A DNA stretch of 64,000 bases from Sphingobium bisphenolivorans (GTDB taxonomy: Bacteria > Pseudomonadota > Alphaproteobacteria > Sphingomonadales > Sphingomonadaceae). A program made the position numbers and the translations under genes. Positions 10,127-21,321 of the stretch are shown here, in pieces (position 1 is the stretch's first letter; every line of letters begins with the position of its first letter). The stretch is taken from assembly GCF_000412635.1 (NCBI RefSeq), contig NZ_ASTG01000009.1, forward strand, positions 1-64,000, read 5' to 3'. Under the pieces are notes generated by a model. That model ran no database searches. It was not told where the DNA came from and saw nothing but the letters and a program-made list of their open reading frames with translations.

Positions 10127-12220
10127 TCAGGCGAGCGCCTTCGCCAGCGCCCGATACTTGTGCAACAGCGGCTCGGTGTAGCCGTTGGGCTGGGCGACAC
10201 CCTCGAACACCAGCGCCCGCGCGGCCTGCCACGCGAGGCTGTCCGGGTTGCCGCTCATTGGGCGGTAGAGCGGATCGCTGGCATTTTGCGCGTCGACCTT
10301 GGCGGCCATGCGCGTGAAGGCGGCGTCGATCTGTTCCGACGTGCACACGCCATGGAGCAGCCAGTTTGCCATATGTTGAGAGGAAATGCGCAGCGTGGCG
10401 CGGTCTTCCATCAATCCGACGTCGTGAATGTCGGGGACCTTGGAGCAGCCAACGCCCTGATCGATCCAGCGTACAACATAGCCAAGGATGCCCTGCGCAT
10501 TATTGTCTAGCTCCTCCGCAATCTCTTCCTCGGACCAGTTGCGGCCCTGCGCGACGGGGATCGTCAGCAGCTTTTCCAGCGGCTCCACCGCCTCCGCCCT
10601 GCGCTCGGCCTGGCGGGCGAAGACGTCGATGCCGTGATAATGAGTCGCGTGGAGCGTCGCGGCGGTGGGTGACGGGACCCATGCGGTGTTCGCTCCGGTC
10701 TTCGGGTGGCCGACCTTCTGGTCGAGCATGTCACCCATGCGGTCGGGAGCAGCCCACATCCCCTTGCCGATCTGCGCGCGGCCCGAAAGTCCACAGGCAA
10801 GGCCGATCTGGACATTGCGGTCTTCATAGGCCGTGATCCAGTTGGACGTCTTCATCTCGCCCTTGCGGATCATCGGACCCGCGCGCATCGATGTGTGCAT
10901 CTCATCGCCTGTGCGGTCGAGGAAGCCCGTGTTGATGAAGACGATGCGGTCCTTGACCGCTTCAATGCAGGCGGCAAGGTTGACGGAGGTGCGGCGTTCT
11001 TCGTCCATCACGCCGACCTTCAGCGTGTGGCGGGCAAGTCCCAGCAAATCCTCGATCGCGTCGAACAGGCGGTTGGTGAAGCCGACTTCCTCGGGACCGT
11101 GCATCTTCGGCTTGACGATATAGATGCTGCCGGCGCGGCTGTTGCCGCCTTCGCGCTTCAGGTCGTGCAGCGCGATAAGGGTCGTGACGATGCCGTCAAG
11201 AATGCCTTCCGGAGCCTCCGCGCCATTGGCGAGCAGGACAGCCGGTGTCGTCATCAGGTGGCCGACATTGCGCACGAACAGCAGGCTGCGGCCCGGCAGG
11301 GTGAAGTTGCTGCCATCGGGCGCCGCATAGCTGCGGTCCGGATTGAGCGAGCGCGTCATCATGGCGCCGCTCTTTTCGAAGCTGTCGGTGAGATCACCCT
11401 GCATCAGGCCTAGCCAGTTGGCATAAGCGGCAACCTTGTCCTCCGCATCGACGGCAGCGACCGAGTCCTCCAGATCGCAGATTGTCGTCAGCGCGGATTC
11501 GAGAATGACGTCGGCAATGCCAGCGGGATCGTCCTTGCCGATGGGATGCGAGGGATCGAAGACCACTTCGATGTGCAGCCCGTTGTGGCGGAAGAGACGG
11601 CCCTTCTCGCTGCTACCACGATACTGGCTGGGGTCGGCGAGTTGAATATCGTCGCTGCTCAGTTCTGTCCATGAGCCCCTCGCGAGCGGGACGGCTTCAT
11701 CGAGGAAGCTTTTGGCCCAGGCGATGACCTGCGCACCGCGCTGCGGGTCGTAGCCCTTTCCTGCCGCCGCGCCGGAAATGGCGTCCGTGCCGTAGAGCGC
11801 GTCATAGAGGCTGCCCCAGCGGGCATTGGCCGCGTTCAGCAGGAAGCGCGCATTGAGGATCGGCACGACCAGCTGCGGACCGGCGAGACGGGCAACCTCA
11901 TCGTCGACATTCTCGCTGCCGATCTGGAAGGGCGCAGGCTCGTGAACGAGATAGCCGATCTCGCGCAGAAAATCCTGATAGGCGGCGCTGTCGAGCGGCT
12001 GCCCTGCCCTTTCCTGGTGCCAGGCGTCGATCCGTGCCTGGATCGCGTCGCGCTTGGCCAGCAGCGAGGCATTTTCCGGCGCGAACTGCGCGAAGATGGC
12101 CGCAACGCCCCGCCAGAAGCTGGCCGCGTCAATGCCAGTGCCGGGAAGAGCGCGTTGCTCGACGAAGGCGGCAAGCTGCTGCGCGACCTTCAGGCCGGCG
12201 CGGTTGGTCATGTTGGTCAT
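10127..12220 (-). CDS. glcB: Malate synthase G
   Basis: Condenses glyoxylate with acetyl-CoA to malate, the second step of the glyoxylate bypass. The length of 697 residues is that of the single-chain G isoform rather than the A form. Signatures are [14 protein letters not shown] in the first third, the central [15 protein letters not shown] and [15 protein letters not shown], the [18 protein letters not shown] block and the catalytic region near the C-terminal SKVPDIHDV. An in-frame ATG exists nine codons upstream, but the ATG at 12220 has AAGGAG eight bases before it, so that start was chosen. It is divergent from the malic enzyme gene. Confidence 0.96.
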   Translation of the reverse strand: MTNMTNRAGLKVAQQLAAFVEQRALPGTGIDAASFWRGVAAIFAQFAPENASLLAKRDAIQARIDAWHQERAGQPLDSAAYQDFLREIGYLVHEPAPFQIGSENVDDEVARLAGPQLVVPILNARFLLNAANARWGSLYDALYGTDAISGAAAGKGYDPQRGAQVIAWAKSFLDEAVPLARGSWTELSSDDIQLADPSQYRGSSEKGRLFRHNGLHIEVVFDPSHPIGKDDPAGIADVILESALTTICDLEDSVAAVDAEDKVAAYANWLGLMQGDLTDSFEKSGAMMTRSLNPDRSYAAPDGSNFTLPGRSLLFVRNVGHLMTTPAVLLANGAEAPEGILDGIVTTLIALHDLKREGGNSRAGSIYIVKPKMHGPEEVGFTNRLFDAIEDLLGLARHTLKVGVMDEERRTSVNLAACIEAVKDRIVFINTGFLDRTGDEMHTSMRAGPMIRKGEMKTSNWITAYEDRNVQIGLACGLSGRAQIGKGMWAAPDRMGDMLDQKVGHPKTGANTAWVPSPTAATLHATHYHGIDVFARQAERRAEAVEPLEKLLTIPVAQGRNWSEEEIAEELDNNAQGILGYVVRWIDQGVGCSKVPDIHDVGLMEDRATLRISSQHMANWLLHGVCTSEQIDAAFTRMAAKVDAQNASDPLYRPMSGNPDSLAWQAARALVFEGVAQPNGYTEPLLHKYRALAKALA

Positions 12221-12393
12221 GTGACAATCTCCTTTGGAGAAGCTCATAAACCGTCAGCATTATGTCGGGTAGCATCCATTATCAAAATTCAGTATTTCTT
12301 CCTGAGAAATTAACAAGCGGATTTTGTCGGAGTATTTTTTTCCCAAGGAGCCGAACCATTGCTCGCGCCGTCAACCGGTTCTAAGGGGCCCAA

Positions 12394-14661
12394 ATGGACG
12401 AAAATACGCGCCGCGCCGCCCTCGACTATCACCGCTATCCGCAACCCGGAAAGCTGCGGATCGAACCGACCAAACGCATGGTCAACCAGCGCGACCTTGC
12501 GCTGGCCTATTCACCCGGCGTGGCCGCGCCCTGTCTCGACATCGCCGAAGATCCCGAAAAGGCGATGGACTATACCGCGCGCGGCAACCTGGTCGCGGTG
12601 ATTTCGAACGGCACGGCGGTGCTCGGGTTGGGATCGATCGGCGCGCTGGCCTCCAAGCCGGTGATGGAGGGCAAGGCGGTCCTCTTCAAAAAATTCGCCG
12701 ATGTCGACGTGTTCGACATCGAAGTCGATACCACCGATCCGGAAAAATTCGTCGAGGCCGTCGCCCTGCTGGAGCCGACCTTCGGCGGCATCAATCTGGA
12801 GGATATCAAGGCGCCGGAATGTTTCGCCATCGAGGCGGAACTGAAGAAGCGGATGAACATCCCCGTCTTTCATGACGACCAGCATGGCACGGCCATCGTC
12901 GTCGCGGCGGCGGTGCGCAACGCGCTGGTGCTTCAGGGGAAGACGCTGGCCGAAGCGCGTCTGGTGACGTCCGGCGCGGGCGCGGCGGCGCTTGCCTGCG
13001 TCGACCTGTTGGTGAGCATGGGCCTGCCCGTCGACAATGTGACGCTGACCGACAAGGATGGCGTGATTCATTCGGAACGCGAAGGCATGCTGCCCAACAT
13101 GGCCCGCTATGCGCGCAAGACCAACGCGCGCACGCTGCCCGACGTCCTGCCGGGCGCCAACCTGTTCCTCGGCCTATCTGCGCCGGGCGTGCTCAAGCCC
13201 GAATGGCTGCCGCTGCTGGCGCCCAATCCGCTGATTTTCGCGCTCGCCAATCCCGAGCCGGAAATCCGCCCGGAAGTGGCGCGGGAAGCGCGGCCCGACG
13301 CGATCATCGCGACCGGCCGATCGGATTATCCCAATCAGGTGAACAACGTCCTCTGCTTCCCCTATATCTTCCGGGGGGCGCTGGATGCACGGGCGACAGA
13401 GATCAACGAAGCGATGAAGGCCGCGGCGGCCGAAGCGATCGCCGCCCTCGCCCGCCTGCCTGCCCATGACAGCGTCGCCCATGCCTATGGCGGACGCAAG
13501 CTGGTGTTCGGCCCCGACTATATCATCCCCACGCCATTCGACCCGCGCCTGATCGCGGAGATCGCCACCGCCGTCGCCAAGGCCGCGATGGACAGCGGCG
13601 TCGCCAAGCGACAGCTAGATCTCGACAGCTACAAAAGGCAGCTGGCGCAGCAGAACACCCGCTCTGCTCAGCTCATGCTGCCCGTCTTCCAGGCGGCACG
13701 CGGCACGCAGCGCCGCATCGCCTATGGCGAGGGCGAGGATGAACGCGTGCTGCGCGCCATCCAGGACGGGCTGGACGAGGGGATCGTGCGCCCCGTCATC
13801 ATCGCACGGCGCCGCATTCTGGATCAAAAGCTGCCCAGTCTTGGCCTCCGGTTCAAGTTGGACCGCGATGTGGAAGTGATCGATCCGGAAACCGATCATC
13901 TGCTGATGGGTGAATTGGTCGAAGCCTATCGCGCTATCGCCGCGCGCAAGGGCGTTTCCTCGGCCGAGGTGACGCGTCATGTCTACAGGCGGCCCAGCGT
14001 CACAGCCGCGATGCTGCTGCGTACTGGCCGCGTCGATGCGGCGCTGGTCGGCGGCAACAGCGACTTTTGGGGTGAGGTCGAGCACGCGCTGCGTATCATC
14101 GACCGCGCGCCCAACCATAGCCGCGTCTATGCGCTGTCCGGACTGATCCTGGACGCGGGCGCGCTGTTCATCACGGATACCCATATGGTGCCTGATCCCA
14201 CGCCTGCGCAGATCGCCGAAATGGCGGTGCTCGGCGCGACGGAGCTCAAGCATTTCGGCCTGACGCCGCGCGTGGCGCTGCTGTCGCACTCCAATTTCGG
14301 CGCATCGCACAGCCCCAGCGCGCGCAAGATGCGGCAGGCGTTCCAGTTGGTGAAGGAAGCCGCTCCCGACCTGATGGTGGATGGCGAAATGCATGCGGAC
14401 GCGGCGCTCAGCCAGTCGCTGCGCGAACGGCTGGTCCCGGATTCGCGCTTCGAAGGCTCGGCCAATCTGCTGGTCATGCCCAATCTGGATGCGGCCAACA
14501 TCACGCTGACGGCTCTGTCCGCATCGTCCAGTTCGCCGACGGTCGGGCCTATGCTGGTCGGCCTGGCCCAGCCGATCCACGTGCTTACGCCCGGCGTGAC
14601 GGCGCGCGGCATCTTGAATCTCACCGCCATCGCGGCGGCCGAGGTGGAACGGGAAAGCTGA
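12394..14661 (+). CDS. maeB: NADP-dependent malic enzyme with phosphotransacetylase-like domain
   Basis: Decarboxylates malate to pyruvate with reduction of NADP+, supplying NADPH and pyruvate. The 755-residue protein has the malic enzyme domain first ([27 protein letters not shown], the Rossmann stretch [30 protein letters not shown]). From about residue 430 there is a phosphate acetyl/butyryltransferase-like half ([20 protein letters not shown]). In known MaeB proteins this second half is not catalytic and binds acetyl-CoA as an effector. The divergent glcB gene also feeds the malate pool, so the pair fits growth on acetate or fatty acids. Confidence 0.95.
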   Translation: MDENTRRAALDYHRYPQPGKLRIEPTKRMVNQRDLALAYSPGVAAPCLDIAEDPEKAMDYTARGNLVAVISNGTAVLGLGSIGALASKPVMEGKAVLFKKFADVDVFDIEVDTTDPEKFVEAVALLEPTFGGINLEDIKAPECFAIEAELKKRMNIPVFHDDQHGTAIVVAAAVRNALVLQGKTLAEARLVTSGAGAAALACVDLLVSMGLPVDNVTLTDKDGVIHSEREGMLPNMARYARKTNARTLPDVLPGANLFLGLSAPGVLKPEWLPLLAPNPLIFALANPEPEIRPEVAREARPDAIIATGRSDYPNQVNNVLCFPYIFRGALDARATEINEAMKAAAAEAIAALARLPAHDSVAHAYGGRKLVFGPDYIIPTPFDPRLIAEIATAVAKAAMDSGVAKRQLDLDSYKRQLAQQNTRSAQLMLPVFQAARGTQRRIAYGEGEDERVLRAIQDGLDEGIVRPVIIARRRILDQKLPSLGLRFKLDRDVEVIDPETDHLLMGELVEAYRAIAARKGVSSAEVTRHVYRRPSVTAAMLLRTGRVDAALVGGNSDFWGEVEHALRIIDRAPNHSRVYALSGLILDAGALFITDTHMVPDPTPAQIAEMAVLGATELKHFGLTPRVALLSHSNFGASHSPSARKMRQAFQLVKEAAPDLMVDGEMHADAALSQSLRERLVPDSRFEGSANLLVMPNLDAANITLTALSASSSSPTVGPMLVGLAQPIHVLTPGVTARGILNLTAIAAAEVERES

Positions 14662-14715
14662 AGCTGAAGCTTAACCTTTTCCTGCCATAAACCGGCGACG
14701 CAGCAAGGGCAGGAA

Positions 14716-15387
14716 ATGGCGGAACGTATTTCGACGGGTACGAAGCTGGCGATCGGCGGCGGAGCGGCTGCCGTGATGCTGTTGCTCGCTCTGTCGATCG
14801 GACGGGGCCGCGACCTGCCTGCGGAAAATGTACCCGCGCTTGCCCCCGACGCTGCTCCCGCTCACGTCAAGAAACCGGCGGAGCGAACCCGTGCGCAGCC
14901 CGTGGCAGTCGATCCCCGCGCGCTGGTGGTAAAGCGCGTCCTGCCCATCCAAACCCCGTTCCGGCATGGCGACTATGTGTGGGACGAAAGTGGCGCGCCT
15001 GCGACGGGACAGTTGATCGTGACAGTCGATCTAAAGGCGCAGACGCTTTCCGTCTTCCGCGCAGGCTATGAAATTGGCGCGGCCGTCATCATCTACGGGG
15101 CGGATGACAAGCCAAGTCCGCTGGGCGCCTTTCCCATCACCGAGAAGGACGCGGACCATGTCTCCAGCCTCTATAATGCCGCGCCCATGCCCTATATGCT
15201 GCGGCTAACGAATGACGGCGTCGCCATCCACGGCAGCGATGTGCGCTGGGGCAATGCCACACATGGCTGCATCGGCATACCGACCGCCTTCGCCAGGAAG
15301 CTGTTCGGGGTAGCACGACTGGGCGACATCGTGGTCATCACGAGCGGCAAGATGCTCGACACGAGCCACGTCAAGGCCGCCACCTAA
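14716..15387 (+). CDS. L,D-transpeptidase (YkuD domain), membrane-anchored
   Basis: Probably cross-links or modifies peptidoglycan in the periplasm. The 223-residue protein has a membrane anchor at about residues 10-28, a Pro/Ala-rich linker to residue 70, and a YkuD domain from about 98. His172 (VAIHGSD) and Cys185 in the motif THGCIGIP are the expected catalytic residues. The Arg that normally follows the Cys by two positions (SHGCIRM/L) is Gly187 here. That makes it an atypical member: it may be active, but its substrate choice may differ. A much larger L,D-transpeptidase lies at 61223-62743. It stands alone. Confidence 0.85.
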   Translation: MAERISTGTKLAIGGGAAAVMLLLALSIGRGRDLPAENVPALAPDAAPAHVKKPAERTRAQPVAVDPRALVVKRVLPIQTPFRHGDYVWDESGAPATGQLIVTVDLKAQTLSVFRAGYEIGAAVIIYGADDKPSPLGAFPITEKDADHVSSLYNAAPMPYMLRLTNDGVAIHGSDVRWGNATHGCIGIPTAFARKLFGVARLGDIVVITSGKMLDTSHVKAAT

Positions 15388-15505
15388 ATCGATGTGCACC
15401 GGTTGCGTTCGCCGGCCGTGCAACTGCAATAAAGTCATGCCATCGGTGGCTTGACCGGAGGGCGACGCGCCCCCACTTGTCGGGACCATTCTTCCGCATT
15501 GCACA

Positions 15506-16711
15506 ATGGAGCAACCGATGGCCAACGCCAGCCGGGCGGTGCACCCCGCTCTCGTCACGTTCGCGTTGGCCATGGGCGCCTTTGCCATCGGGACGACCGA
15601 ATTCGCGGCGATGAGCCTGCTGCCCTATTTCGCGGCCGATCTCCGGATCAGTGAGCCGACGGCCGGGCACGCCATCAGCGCCTATGCCTTGGGCGTGGTG
15701 GCAGGCGCTCCGCTGATTGCGGTGCTGGGCGCGCGGCTGCCGCGCCGCGCCCTGCTCATCGGGTTGATGGTCATGTTCGCCATCGGCAATCTCTTGAGCG
15801 CCATCTCGCCCAATTATTCGATGATGCTGCTGTTCCGCTTCCTGAGCGGCCTGCCTCATGGCGCTTATTTCGGCGTGGCCGCGCTGGTTGCCGCCTCGCT
15901 GGTGCCGAGCGACCGGCGCGCCTCAGCGGTTGCGCGCGTGATGACGGGTCTGACGGTGGCGACGGTGATCGGTGTTCCCGTCGCCAACTGGATGGGTCAG
16001 GTGCTGGGCTGGCGGTCGGGCTTTGGCGTCGTGGCGCTGCTGGCGGTCGCCACCATCACCCTCGTCGCCTTGTTCGCGCCGAGGGATGCGGGCGATCCGG
16101 ATGCCAGCCCGATGCGTGAACTCGGCGCCCTGCGAGAACCCCAGGTATTGCTGACGCTGCTGACCGGCGCGATCGGCTTCGGCGGGCTCTTCGCGGTCTA
16201 CACCTATGTCGCCTCGACAATGCTGACCGTGACCCATGTGTCAGCGCATTGGGTGCCGGCCATCCTCGCAATCTTCGGTGTCGGCATGACCATCGGCAAC
16301 CTGGTCGCGGCCTCGGCGGCGGACCGGGCGCAGAGCCGCACCGCTATCTTCGTGCTGCTGTGGAGTGCGGCAGCACTCGCGCTGTTCCCGTTGGCGGCTA
16401 GCCAGCTCTGGAGCTTGTGCGTCGTCATCTTCCTGATCGGCTGTGGCGGGGGCTTGGGAAGTGTTTTGCAGACAAGGCTGATGGATGTGGCTGGCGATGC
16501 CCAGACGCTGGCGGCTGCCGCCCACCACAGCGCCTTCAACATCGCCAATGCCTTGGGGCCGTGGTTGGGCGGGATAGCGATCGCATCGGGCCATGGACTG
16601 ACCTCGACCGGCTGGATCGGCAGCGCGCTTGCCCTCGCCGGTCTGGCCGTGTTCCTTTTCGCGCTTGCGCTTCAGCAGCGCGCGCTCGCGCTTACAATCG
16701 CCTGCGAATAG
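15506..16711 (+). CDS. MFS transporter, drug/arabinose efflux (AraJ-like) family
   Basis: Inner-membrane secondary exporter. The 401-residue protein shows about 12 hydrophobic segments and the N-terminal phrase MGAFAIGTTEFAAMSLLP, typical of the DHA1 AraJ/YdhP-like group (GTTEF). The motif FLSGLPHGAYFGVAALVAASL in the fourth segment and GLGSVLQTRLMDVAGDAQTLAAA near the C-terminus also match this group. The natural substrate cannot be told from sequence; sugars or drugs are possible. A start at 15506 gives MEQPMANASR; the second Met (15518) is also possible. No adjacent regulator is seen. Confidence 0.88.
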   Translation: MEQPMANASRAVHPALVTFALAMGAFAIGTTEFAAMSLLPYFAADLRISEPTAGHAISAYALGVVAGAPLIAVLGARLPRRALLIGLMVMFAIGNLLSAISPNYSMMLLFRFLSGLPHGAYFGVAALVAASLVPSDRRASAVARVMTGLTVATVIGVPVANWMGQVLGWRSGFGVVALLAVATITLVALFAPRDAGDPDASPMRELGALREPQVLLTLLTGAIGFGGLFAVYTYVASTMLTVTHVSAHWVPAILAIFGVGMTIGNLVAASAADRAQSRTAIFVLLWSAAALALFPLAASQLWSLCVVIFLIGCGGGLGSVLQTRLMDVAGDAQTLAAAAHHSAFNIANALGPWLGGIAIASGHGLTSTGWIGSALALAGLAVFLFALALQQRALALTIACE

Positions 16712-16712
16712 A

Positions 16713-17246
16713 TCAGTCGGGCTCGCACAGGCTGCTTCCATCACTGTCCTGCACGCGCAGCGCCGCCGCTGCGTCGCTGGACAGGCGCGGGAAGCTGACG
16801 CCCTCCAGTGAGCCGCGTCCTTCGCAGAGGCCCGCGCATTTGAGATCGACCACGCCGGGTAGCGCTATCTGATCGCCGTCATATTGGGCCACGACGATGC
16901 AGCGGTCGCCGCCGGAGAAACTGAGGATCAGTTTATCGCCCGTCCGCCGGGCATGGCCTTCGCCGTGACAGGCCTGCCCCTCCCCGAACTGCGCTTCCAG
17001 ACCGAAACGCATCCGGCCCTTACTGGCGGGGACGATGCATAGCGTGTCGCGCCCCGCTTCGTGGCTGCGCTGATAGAGGCCCACGGCAGACGTCCGGGCC
17101 GGGTCAGCGATGGCTCCCGCCGCGATAGCGGCACGCTCAAGGCTTGAGCCGATCTGAGTGCCACGATCGGCAGAACGAGCGGCAGGGGGCTCAGCCCGCT
17201 GACAGGCGGCGAGCAGGAGCAGCGCGCTAAGGCTAGTCAGCCGCAT
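16713..17246 (-). CDS. Predicted lipoprotein of unknown function
   Basis: A 177-residue protein with a lipoprotein signal [16 protein letters not shown]; the lipid-carrying Cys is residue 15. The mature part includes [20 protein letters not shown] and [20 protein letters not shown]. It looks like a small beta-rich periplasmic protein with several Cys residues. I do not recognise a family. An open frame extends 18 codons upstream, but the signal sequence decides for the ATG at 17246. It overlaps the end of hisI by 14 bases, so it is probably translated from the same mRNA. Confidence 0.75.
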   Translation of the reverse strand: MRLTSLSALLLLAACQRAEPPAARSADRGTQIGSSLERAAIAAGAIADPARTSAVGLYQRSHEAGRDTLCIVPASKGRMRFGLEAQFGEGQACHGEGHARRTGDKLILSFSGGDRCIVVAQYDGDQIALPGVVDLKCAGLCEGRGSLEGVSFPRLSSDAAAALRVQDSDGSSLCEPD

Positions 17247-17604
17247 CGACGAGCGTGAGGCCGTCCGGGCCAACGCGGCGGAAGAAGCAGGAGCGCGCAC
17301 CGGTATGGCAGGTCGGGCCTGCCGGCACCGCCTTTACCCAGACCGCGTCCTGATCGCAGTCGATGCGGATATCGCGGACCTCAAGCATATGGCCGGAGCT
17401 TTCGCCCTTCTTCCAGAGCGACTGGCGGCTGCGCGACCAGAAATGCGCAAAGCCGGTGTCGATCGTCAGCCCGAGCGCCTGCGCATTCATATGCGCGACC
17501 ATCAGCACTTCTCCGCTGTCCACGTTGGTCACTACCGCAGTGATCAGCCCGTCACGGTCATATTTGGGATTGAGGGTCAGGCCCTTGTCGCGCGCTTCGT
17601 CCAT
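17233..17604 (-). CDS. hisI: Phosphoribosyl-AMP cyclohydrolase
   Basis: Opens the purine ring of PR-AMP, third step of histidine synthesis. At 123 residues it is the stand-alone enzyme, not the HisIE fusion. The sequence shows VLMVAHMN near the start, [18 protein letters not shown], the metal site DCDQDA, and the zinc ligands in [13 protein letters not shown]. It starts a two-gene unit with the lipoprotein at 16713-17246. No other his genes are in the window. Confidence 0.95.
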   Translation of the reverse strand: MDEARDKGLTLNPKYDRDGLITAVVTNVDSGEVLMVAHMNAQALGLTIDTGFAHFWSRSRQSLWKKGESSGHMLEVRDIRIDCDQDAVWVKAVPAGPTCHTGARSCFFRRVGPDGLTLVDAAD

Positions 17605-17669
17605 AAGCCGCCTATAAGGCGCCAGGCGCGCCCTGCGAAGCCCCGATCAGCATGGATGAAAGCAGAAAA

Positions 17670-17747
17670 TGGGGCGATCGACGGGATCCGAACCCGCGAC
17701 CTCCGGTACCACAAACCGGCGCTCTAACCAACTGAGCTACGATCGCC
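17670..17747 (-). tRNA. tRNA-His (anticodon GTG)
   Basis: On the reverse strand the acceptor GCGATCG pairs with CGATCGC, with the extra G(-1) at 17747 opposite discriminator C and encoded CCA at 17670-17672. The anticodon loop TTGTGGT gives GTG. The extra G and C73 are specific to tRNA-His. Confidence 0.96.
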
Positions 17748-18011
17748 ACAGGGGCTGTGCCCCGTAAGAGAAGGGCCACATATGCGCCCAATCCTTGGCC
17801 GTCAAGCGCGGGGAAGCAGGAAAATGAAAGGCTGCGCAAAAAAGAAAAGGAGCGGACGGCACATGCCCCCGCTCCCGTCCACCTGTTGCTTATCGGCACA
17901 GTCCGCGGGTCTTGCCCGCTGCACCCTCTCCTCAAAAACTTCTACCTGCCGCGATACCGATGAGATCAAGAAATGCGTGTGCGCCCCGATCGAGGAGCGC
18001 CCTTCGCGCTC

Positions 18012-18284
18012 TTAGTTGACCGAATCCTTCAACCCCTTGCCGGGCTTGAACTTCGGCTGGGCCGAAGCCTTGATCGTCATGGTTTCGCCGGTACGCGGAT
18101 TGCGGCCGGTCGAAGCCTTGCGCTGCGAAACGGAGAAGGTCCCGAAACCGACCAGGCGCACTTCGTCGCCCTTCTTCAGCGCGCCAGTTATGGCGTCGAA
18201 CACGCCTTCCACCGCCTTGGTCGCGTCACCCTTGCTAAGCCCGCTGCTCTCAGCGACGGCGCCGATCAGATCCTGCTTGTTCAT
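18012..18284 (-). CDS. hup: DNA-binding protein HU
   Basis: Small nucleoid protein that bends and compacts DNA without sequence preference. The 90-residue product begins MNKQDLIGAVAESSGLSK, has the RLVGFGTFSV turn, the arm [14 protein letters not shown] and ends KPGKGLKDSVN. These features separate it from the IHF-beta at 4870-5160. A sigma-70-type promoter lies upstream (18340-18369). It sits downstream of lon on the same strand, as in many proteobacteria, but a 184-base gap suggests its own transcript. Confidence 0.95.
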   Translation of the reverse strand: MNKQDLIGAVAESSGLSKGDATKAVEGVFDAITGALKKGDEVRLVGFGTFSVSQRKASTGRNPRTGETMTIKASAQPKFKPGKGLKDSVN

Positions 18285-18339
18285 GCCTTGGGAACCCCCT
18301 TCTAGCTGCTTGGATAACTTAGGAATCGCGTAGGCGGCG

Positions 18340-18369
18340 CAATAAGGCTCAGCTTTTTACCCTTGTCAA
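18340..18369 (-). promoter_or_regulatory. Likely sigma-70 promoter of the HU gene
   Basis: On the reverse strand a perfect TTGACA (18369-18364) is followed after 18 bases by TTATTG (18345-18340), about 56 bases before the HU start codon. Confidence 0.45.
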
Positions 18370-18468
18370 AGAGAAAGCGGCGCGGCCGGGGGGTCGCCCG
18401 GGAATTTACCCTCTTTATGGGAAAAATCCCCGGTGATTAGACGCAAACGCGCCTTATGGAGCGCCCCG

Positions 18469-20865
18469 TCAGTGCCGGATCGAAGCGTCCCCATCACGCC
18501 CCTGCGCCGGATTCGGCTGGGCCGCGAGGTCATCTTCCTCGGTCCAGGCGATCGCCTCCGGAGTCGAGACCAGCGCACGCGCAAGCACCTCGTCCACATG
18601 GCTGACGGGCACGATTTCCAGCCCTTCGCGGATATTGGCGGGGATCTCGGCCAAATCCTTCTCATTTTCCGCCGGGATCAGCACCGTCTTGATGCCGCCG
18701 CGCAGCGCCGCGAGCAACTTTTCCTTGAGGCCGCCGATCGGGAGAACCCGGCCGCGCAGCGTCACCTCACCGGTCATCGCGACATCCTTGTGAACGGGGA
18801 TGCCGGTCAGGGTCGACACGATCGTCGTCACCATGCCGATGCCCGCCGACGGACCATCCTTGGGCACCGCGCCTTCGGGAAGGTGGATGTGGATGTCCTT
18901 GCGGGTGAAGATGCTGGGCTTGATCCCGTAGCCGGGCGAGCGCGCCTTCACATAGGAGAAGGCGGCCTGGACCGACTCGTTCATCACCTCACCGAGCTTG
19001 CCGGTGGTTTTGATCATGCCCTTGCCCGGGACCGTCACAGCTTCGATGGTCAGCAATTCGCCGCCCACTTCGGTCCAGGCAAGCCCGGTAACAGCGCCGA
19101 TCTGATGCTCCTCCTCGCCCACGCCATGGCGGAATTTCCGCACGCCGGCATAGTCGGCGAGGTTCTCAGGCGTGATCGTGATCGTCTCGTAAGCGCCTTC
19201 CAGGATCTTGCGCAGCGCCTTGCGGGCGAGACGCGCAATTTCCCGCTCCAGCGTGCGGACGCCCGCCTCCCGCGTATAATAGCGGATGAGGTCGCGGATC
19301 GCCGGTTCGGTGACGGTAAGTTCGCCTTCCTTCAGGCCGTGCGCGTCGATCTGCTTGTGCAGCAGGTGACGCTGCGTGATCTCGACCTTCTCGTCCTCCG
19401 TATAGCCTTCGAGCCGGATGATCTCCATGCGGTCGAGCAGCGGCTGCGGCAGGTTGAGGGAGTTGGCCGTGGTCACGAACATCACGTCGGAAAGATCGAC
19501 GTCGATTTCCAGATAATGGTCCTGGAACTTGCTGTTCTGCTCGGGGTCGAGCACTTCCAGCAGAGCCGAAGCGGGATCGCCGCGGAAGTCCTGACCGAGC
19601 TTGTCGATTTCGTCCAGCAGGAAGAGCGGGTTCATCGTCCCAGCCTTCTTGAGGTTGGTGACGATCTTGCCCGGCAGCGACCCGATATAGGTGCGGCGAT
19701 GGCCCCGGATTTCCGCTTCGTCGCGCACGCCGCCCAGAGACTGGCGCACGAACTCACGTCCGGTCGCCTTGGCGATCGAGCGGCCGAGCGAGGTCTTGCC
19801 GACGCCCGGAGGGCCGACCAGGCACAGGATCGGCCCCTTTAGCTTGTTGGTTCGCGCCTGCACGGCGAGATATTCGATGATCCGGTCCTTGACCTTCTCC
19901 AGCGCGAAATGATCCTCGTCGAGAATGTCCTGCGCCTTTTTGAGGTCGTTCTTGACCTTGCCCTTCTTGCCCCAAGGCAGGCCGAGCAGCACGTCGAGAT
20001 AATTGCGCACGACCGTCGCTTCGGCGGACATGGGCTGCATGCCCTTGAGCTTCTTGAGCTCCGCCGTCGCCTTGCTGCGGGCTTCCTTGCTGAGCTTGGC
20101 CTTGGCGATCTTCTCGGTCAGTTCGGCAAGCTCGTCGCCTTCCTCGCCCTCGCCATTGCCCAGTTCGCGCTGGATCGCCTTCAACTGCTCGTTGAGATAA
20201 TATTCGCGCTGGGTCTTTTCCATCTGCCGCTTCACGCGGCCGCGGATCTTCTTTTCGACCTGAAGAACGCCAAGCTCGCCCTCCATGAAGGCGAACACCA
20301 TCTCCAGCCGCTTGACCGGATCAGCCTCGACCAGCAGCGACTGCTTGTCGGAAACCTTGACGTTGATGTTGGCGGCGACGGCGTCAGCCAGACGTCCCGC
20401 ATCCTCGATCTCCCGCAGCTGGACGGGCGTTTCGGCCGGCAGCTTCTTGTTGAGCTTGGCGTAGTTTTCGAATTGCTCGGCAACCGAACGCATCAGCGCC
20501 GCCGCCTCGGGACCTTCGACCGCAACTTCCTCGATCGCGTCAACATGCGCGACCAGATGCTTTTCGGCATTGTCTATGCCGCCCAACTGCGCGCGCTGCT
20601 TGCCCTCCACCAGCACGCGGACGGTGCCGTCGGGCAGCTTCAGCAGCTGCAACACGACAGCGATCACGCCAGTGTCGTACAGCGAGTCCTTGCCCGGATC
20701 ATCCTCAGCAGGGTCGAGCTGGGAAACGAGGAAGATTTCCTTGTCGCCTTCCATCGCCGATTCGAGCGCGGCCACGCTTTTGTCACGGCCCACGAACAGT
20801 GGCACGATCATCTGCGGGAACACGACGATGTCGCGGAGCGGAAGAAGAGGATATTGCGTGGTCAT
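18469..20865 (-). CDS. lon: ATP-dependent protease Lon
   Basis: Degrades misfolded and regulatory proteins in the cytoplasm. The 798-residue protein has the N-terminal substrate-recognition domain ([13 protein letters not shown]), a coiled middle part, the AAA+ domain with Walker [10 protein letters not shown] and Walker B FLLDEIDK, and the C-terminal serine protease domain. Catalytic Ser673 lies in [10 protein letters not shown] and Lys716 in GGLKEKLL. The length is typical. A heat-shock-type promoter is visible about 50 bases upstream. Confidence 0.97.
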   Translation of the reverse strand: MTTQYPLLPLRDIVVFPQMIVPLFVGRDKSVAALESAMEGDKEIFLVSQLDPAEDDPGKDSLYDTGVIAVVLQLLKLPDGTVRVLVEGKQRAQLGGIDNAEKHLVAHVDAIEEVAVEGPEAAALMRSVAEQFENYAKLNKKLPAETPVQLREIEDAGRLADAVAANINVKVSDKQSLLVEADPVKRLEMVFAFMEGELGVLQVEKKIRGRVKRQMEKTQREYYLNEQLKAIQRELGNGEGEEGDELAELTEKIAKAKLSKEARSKATAELKKLKGMQPMSAEATVVRNYLDVLLGLPWGKKGKVKNDLKKAQDILDEDHFALEKVKDRIIEYLAVQARTNKLKGPILCLVGPPGVGKTSLGRSIAKATGREFVRQSLGGVRDEAEIRGHRRTYIGSLPGKIVTNLKKAGTMNPLFLLDEIDKLGQDFRGDPASALLEVLDPEQNSKFQDHYLEIDVDLSDVMFVTTANSLNLPQPLLDRMEIIRLEGYTEDEKVEITQRHLLHKQIDAHGLKEGELTVTEPAIRDLIRYYTREAGVRTLEREIARLARKALRKILEGAYETITITPENLADYAGVRKFRHGVGEEEHQIGAVTGLAWTEVGGELLTIEAVTVPGKGMIKTTGKLGEVMNESVQAAFSYVKARSPGYGIKPSIFTRKDIHIHLPEGAVPKDGPSAGIGMVTTIVSTLTGIPVHKDVAMTGEVTLRGRVLPIGGLKEKLLAALRGGIKTVLIPAENEKDLAEIPANIREGLEIVPVSHVDEVLARALVSTPEAIAWTEEDDLAAQPNPAQGRDGDASIRH

Positions 20866-20912
20866 TGACTCTCCGGGGCGATCTTTCTTGCCCAGTCATA
20901 CGGTTCATCGCC

Positions 20913-20941
20913 TTTATGGGGAGAGTTACCGCATGGTTCAA
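20913..20941 (-). promoter_or_regulatory. Candidate RpoH (heat-shock) promoter of lon
   Basis: On the reverse strand TTGAA (20941-20937) is followed after 15 bases by CCCCATAAA (20921-20913), close to the sigma-32 pattern CTTGAA then CCCCAT. It ends 47 bases before the lon start. That lon is a heat-shock gene in other bacteria supports the reading. Confidence 0.5.
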
Positions 20942-20997
20942 TCATGCCTTATCCGACCGGGTTGATGAATAAGGACAGATACGGCCGTAAATTCCGG

Positions 20998-21321
20998 TCA
21001 GAAGGGGAGCTTGAAGCCGGGGGGCAGCGGTAGACCGGCCGTCATCTTGCCCATCTCGGCATTCGATACTTCATCGGCCTTCTTGCGTGCGTCGTTGAAG
21101 GCGGCGGTGATGAGGTCCTCCAGCATCTGCTTTTCGGACGGGGCGAGCAGGCTGTCATCCAGCGCGACGCCGAGGATGCGTCCCTTGGCCGAGGCGCGGA
21201 CCTTGACCAGGCCGCCGCCGGCCGTGCCCTCCACCTCCAGCTTGTCGAGATTGTCCTGCGCACGTTGCAGTTCCTCCTGCACGCGGCTTGCCATGCCCAA
21301 TATCTCGTTCAAATCCTTCAT
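20998..21321 (-). CDS. YbaB/EbfC family nucleoid-associated protein
   Basis: Small DNA-binding protein thought to associate with the nucleoid. The 107-residue product starts MKDLNEILGMASRVQEELQ, continues with a coiled helical stretch, then the core VEGTAGGGLVKVRASAKGRI and ends PLPPGFKLPF, the standard YbaB end. An ATG five codons upstream exists, but the ATG at 21321 overlaps the dnaX stop as ATGA, which fixes the start. The dnaX-ybaB pair is one of the most conserved bacterial gene pairs. Confidence 0.94.
   Translation of the reverse strand: MKDLNEILGMASRVQEELQRAQDNLDKLEVEGTAGGGLVKVRASAKGRILGVALDDSLLAPSEKQMLEDLITAAFNDARKKADEVSNAEMGKMTAGLPLPPGFKLPF

Noticed and set aside
17748..18011. Possible small RNA or terminator between tRNA-His and HU
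   Set aside because: No convincing stem with a T tract and no promoter-like pair could be seen; reported as an empty gap.
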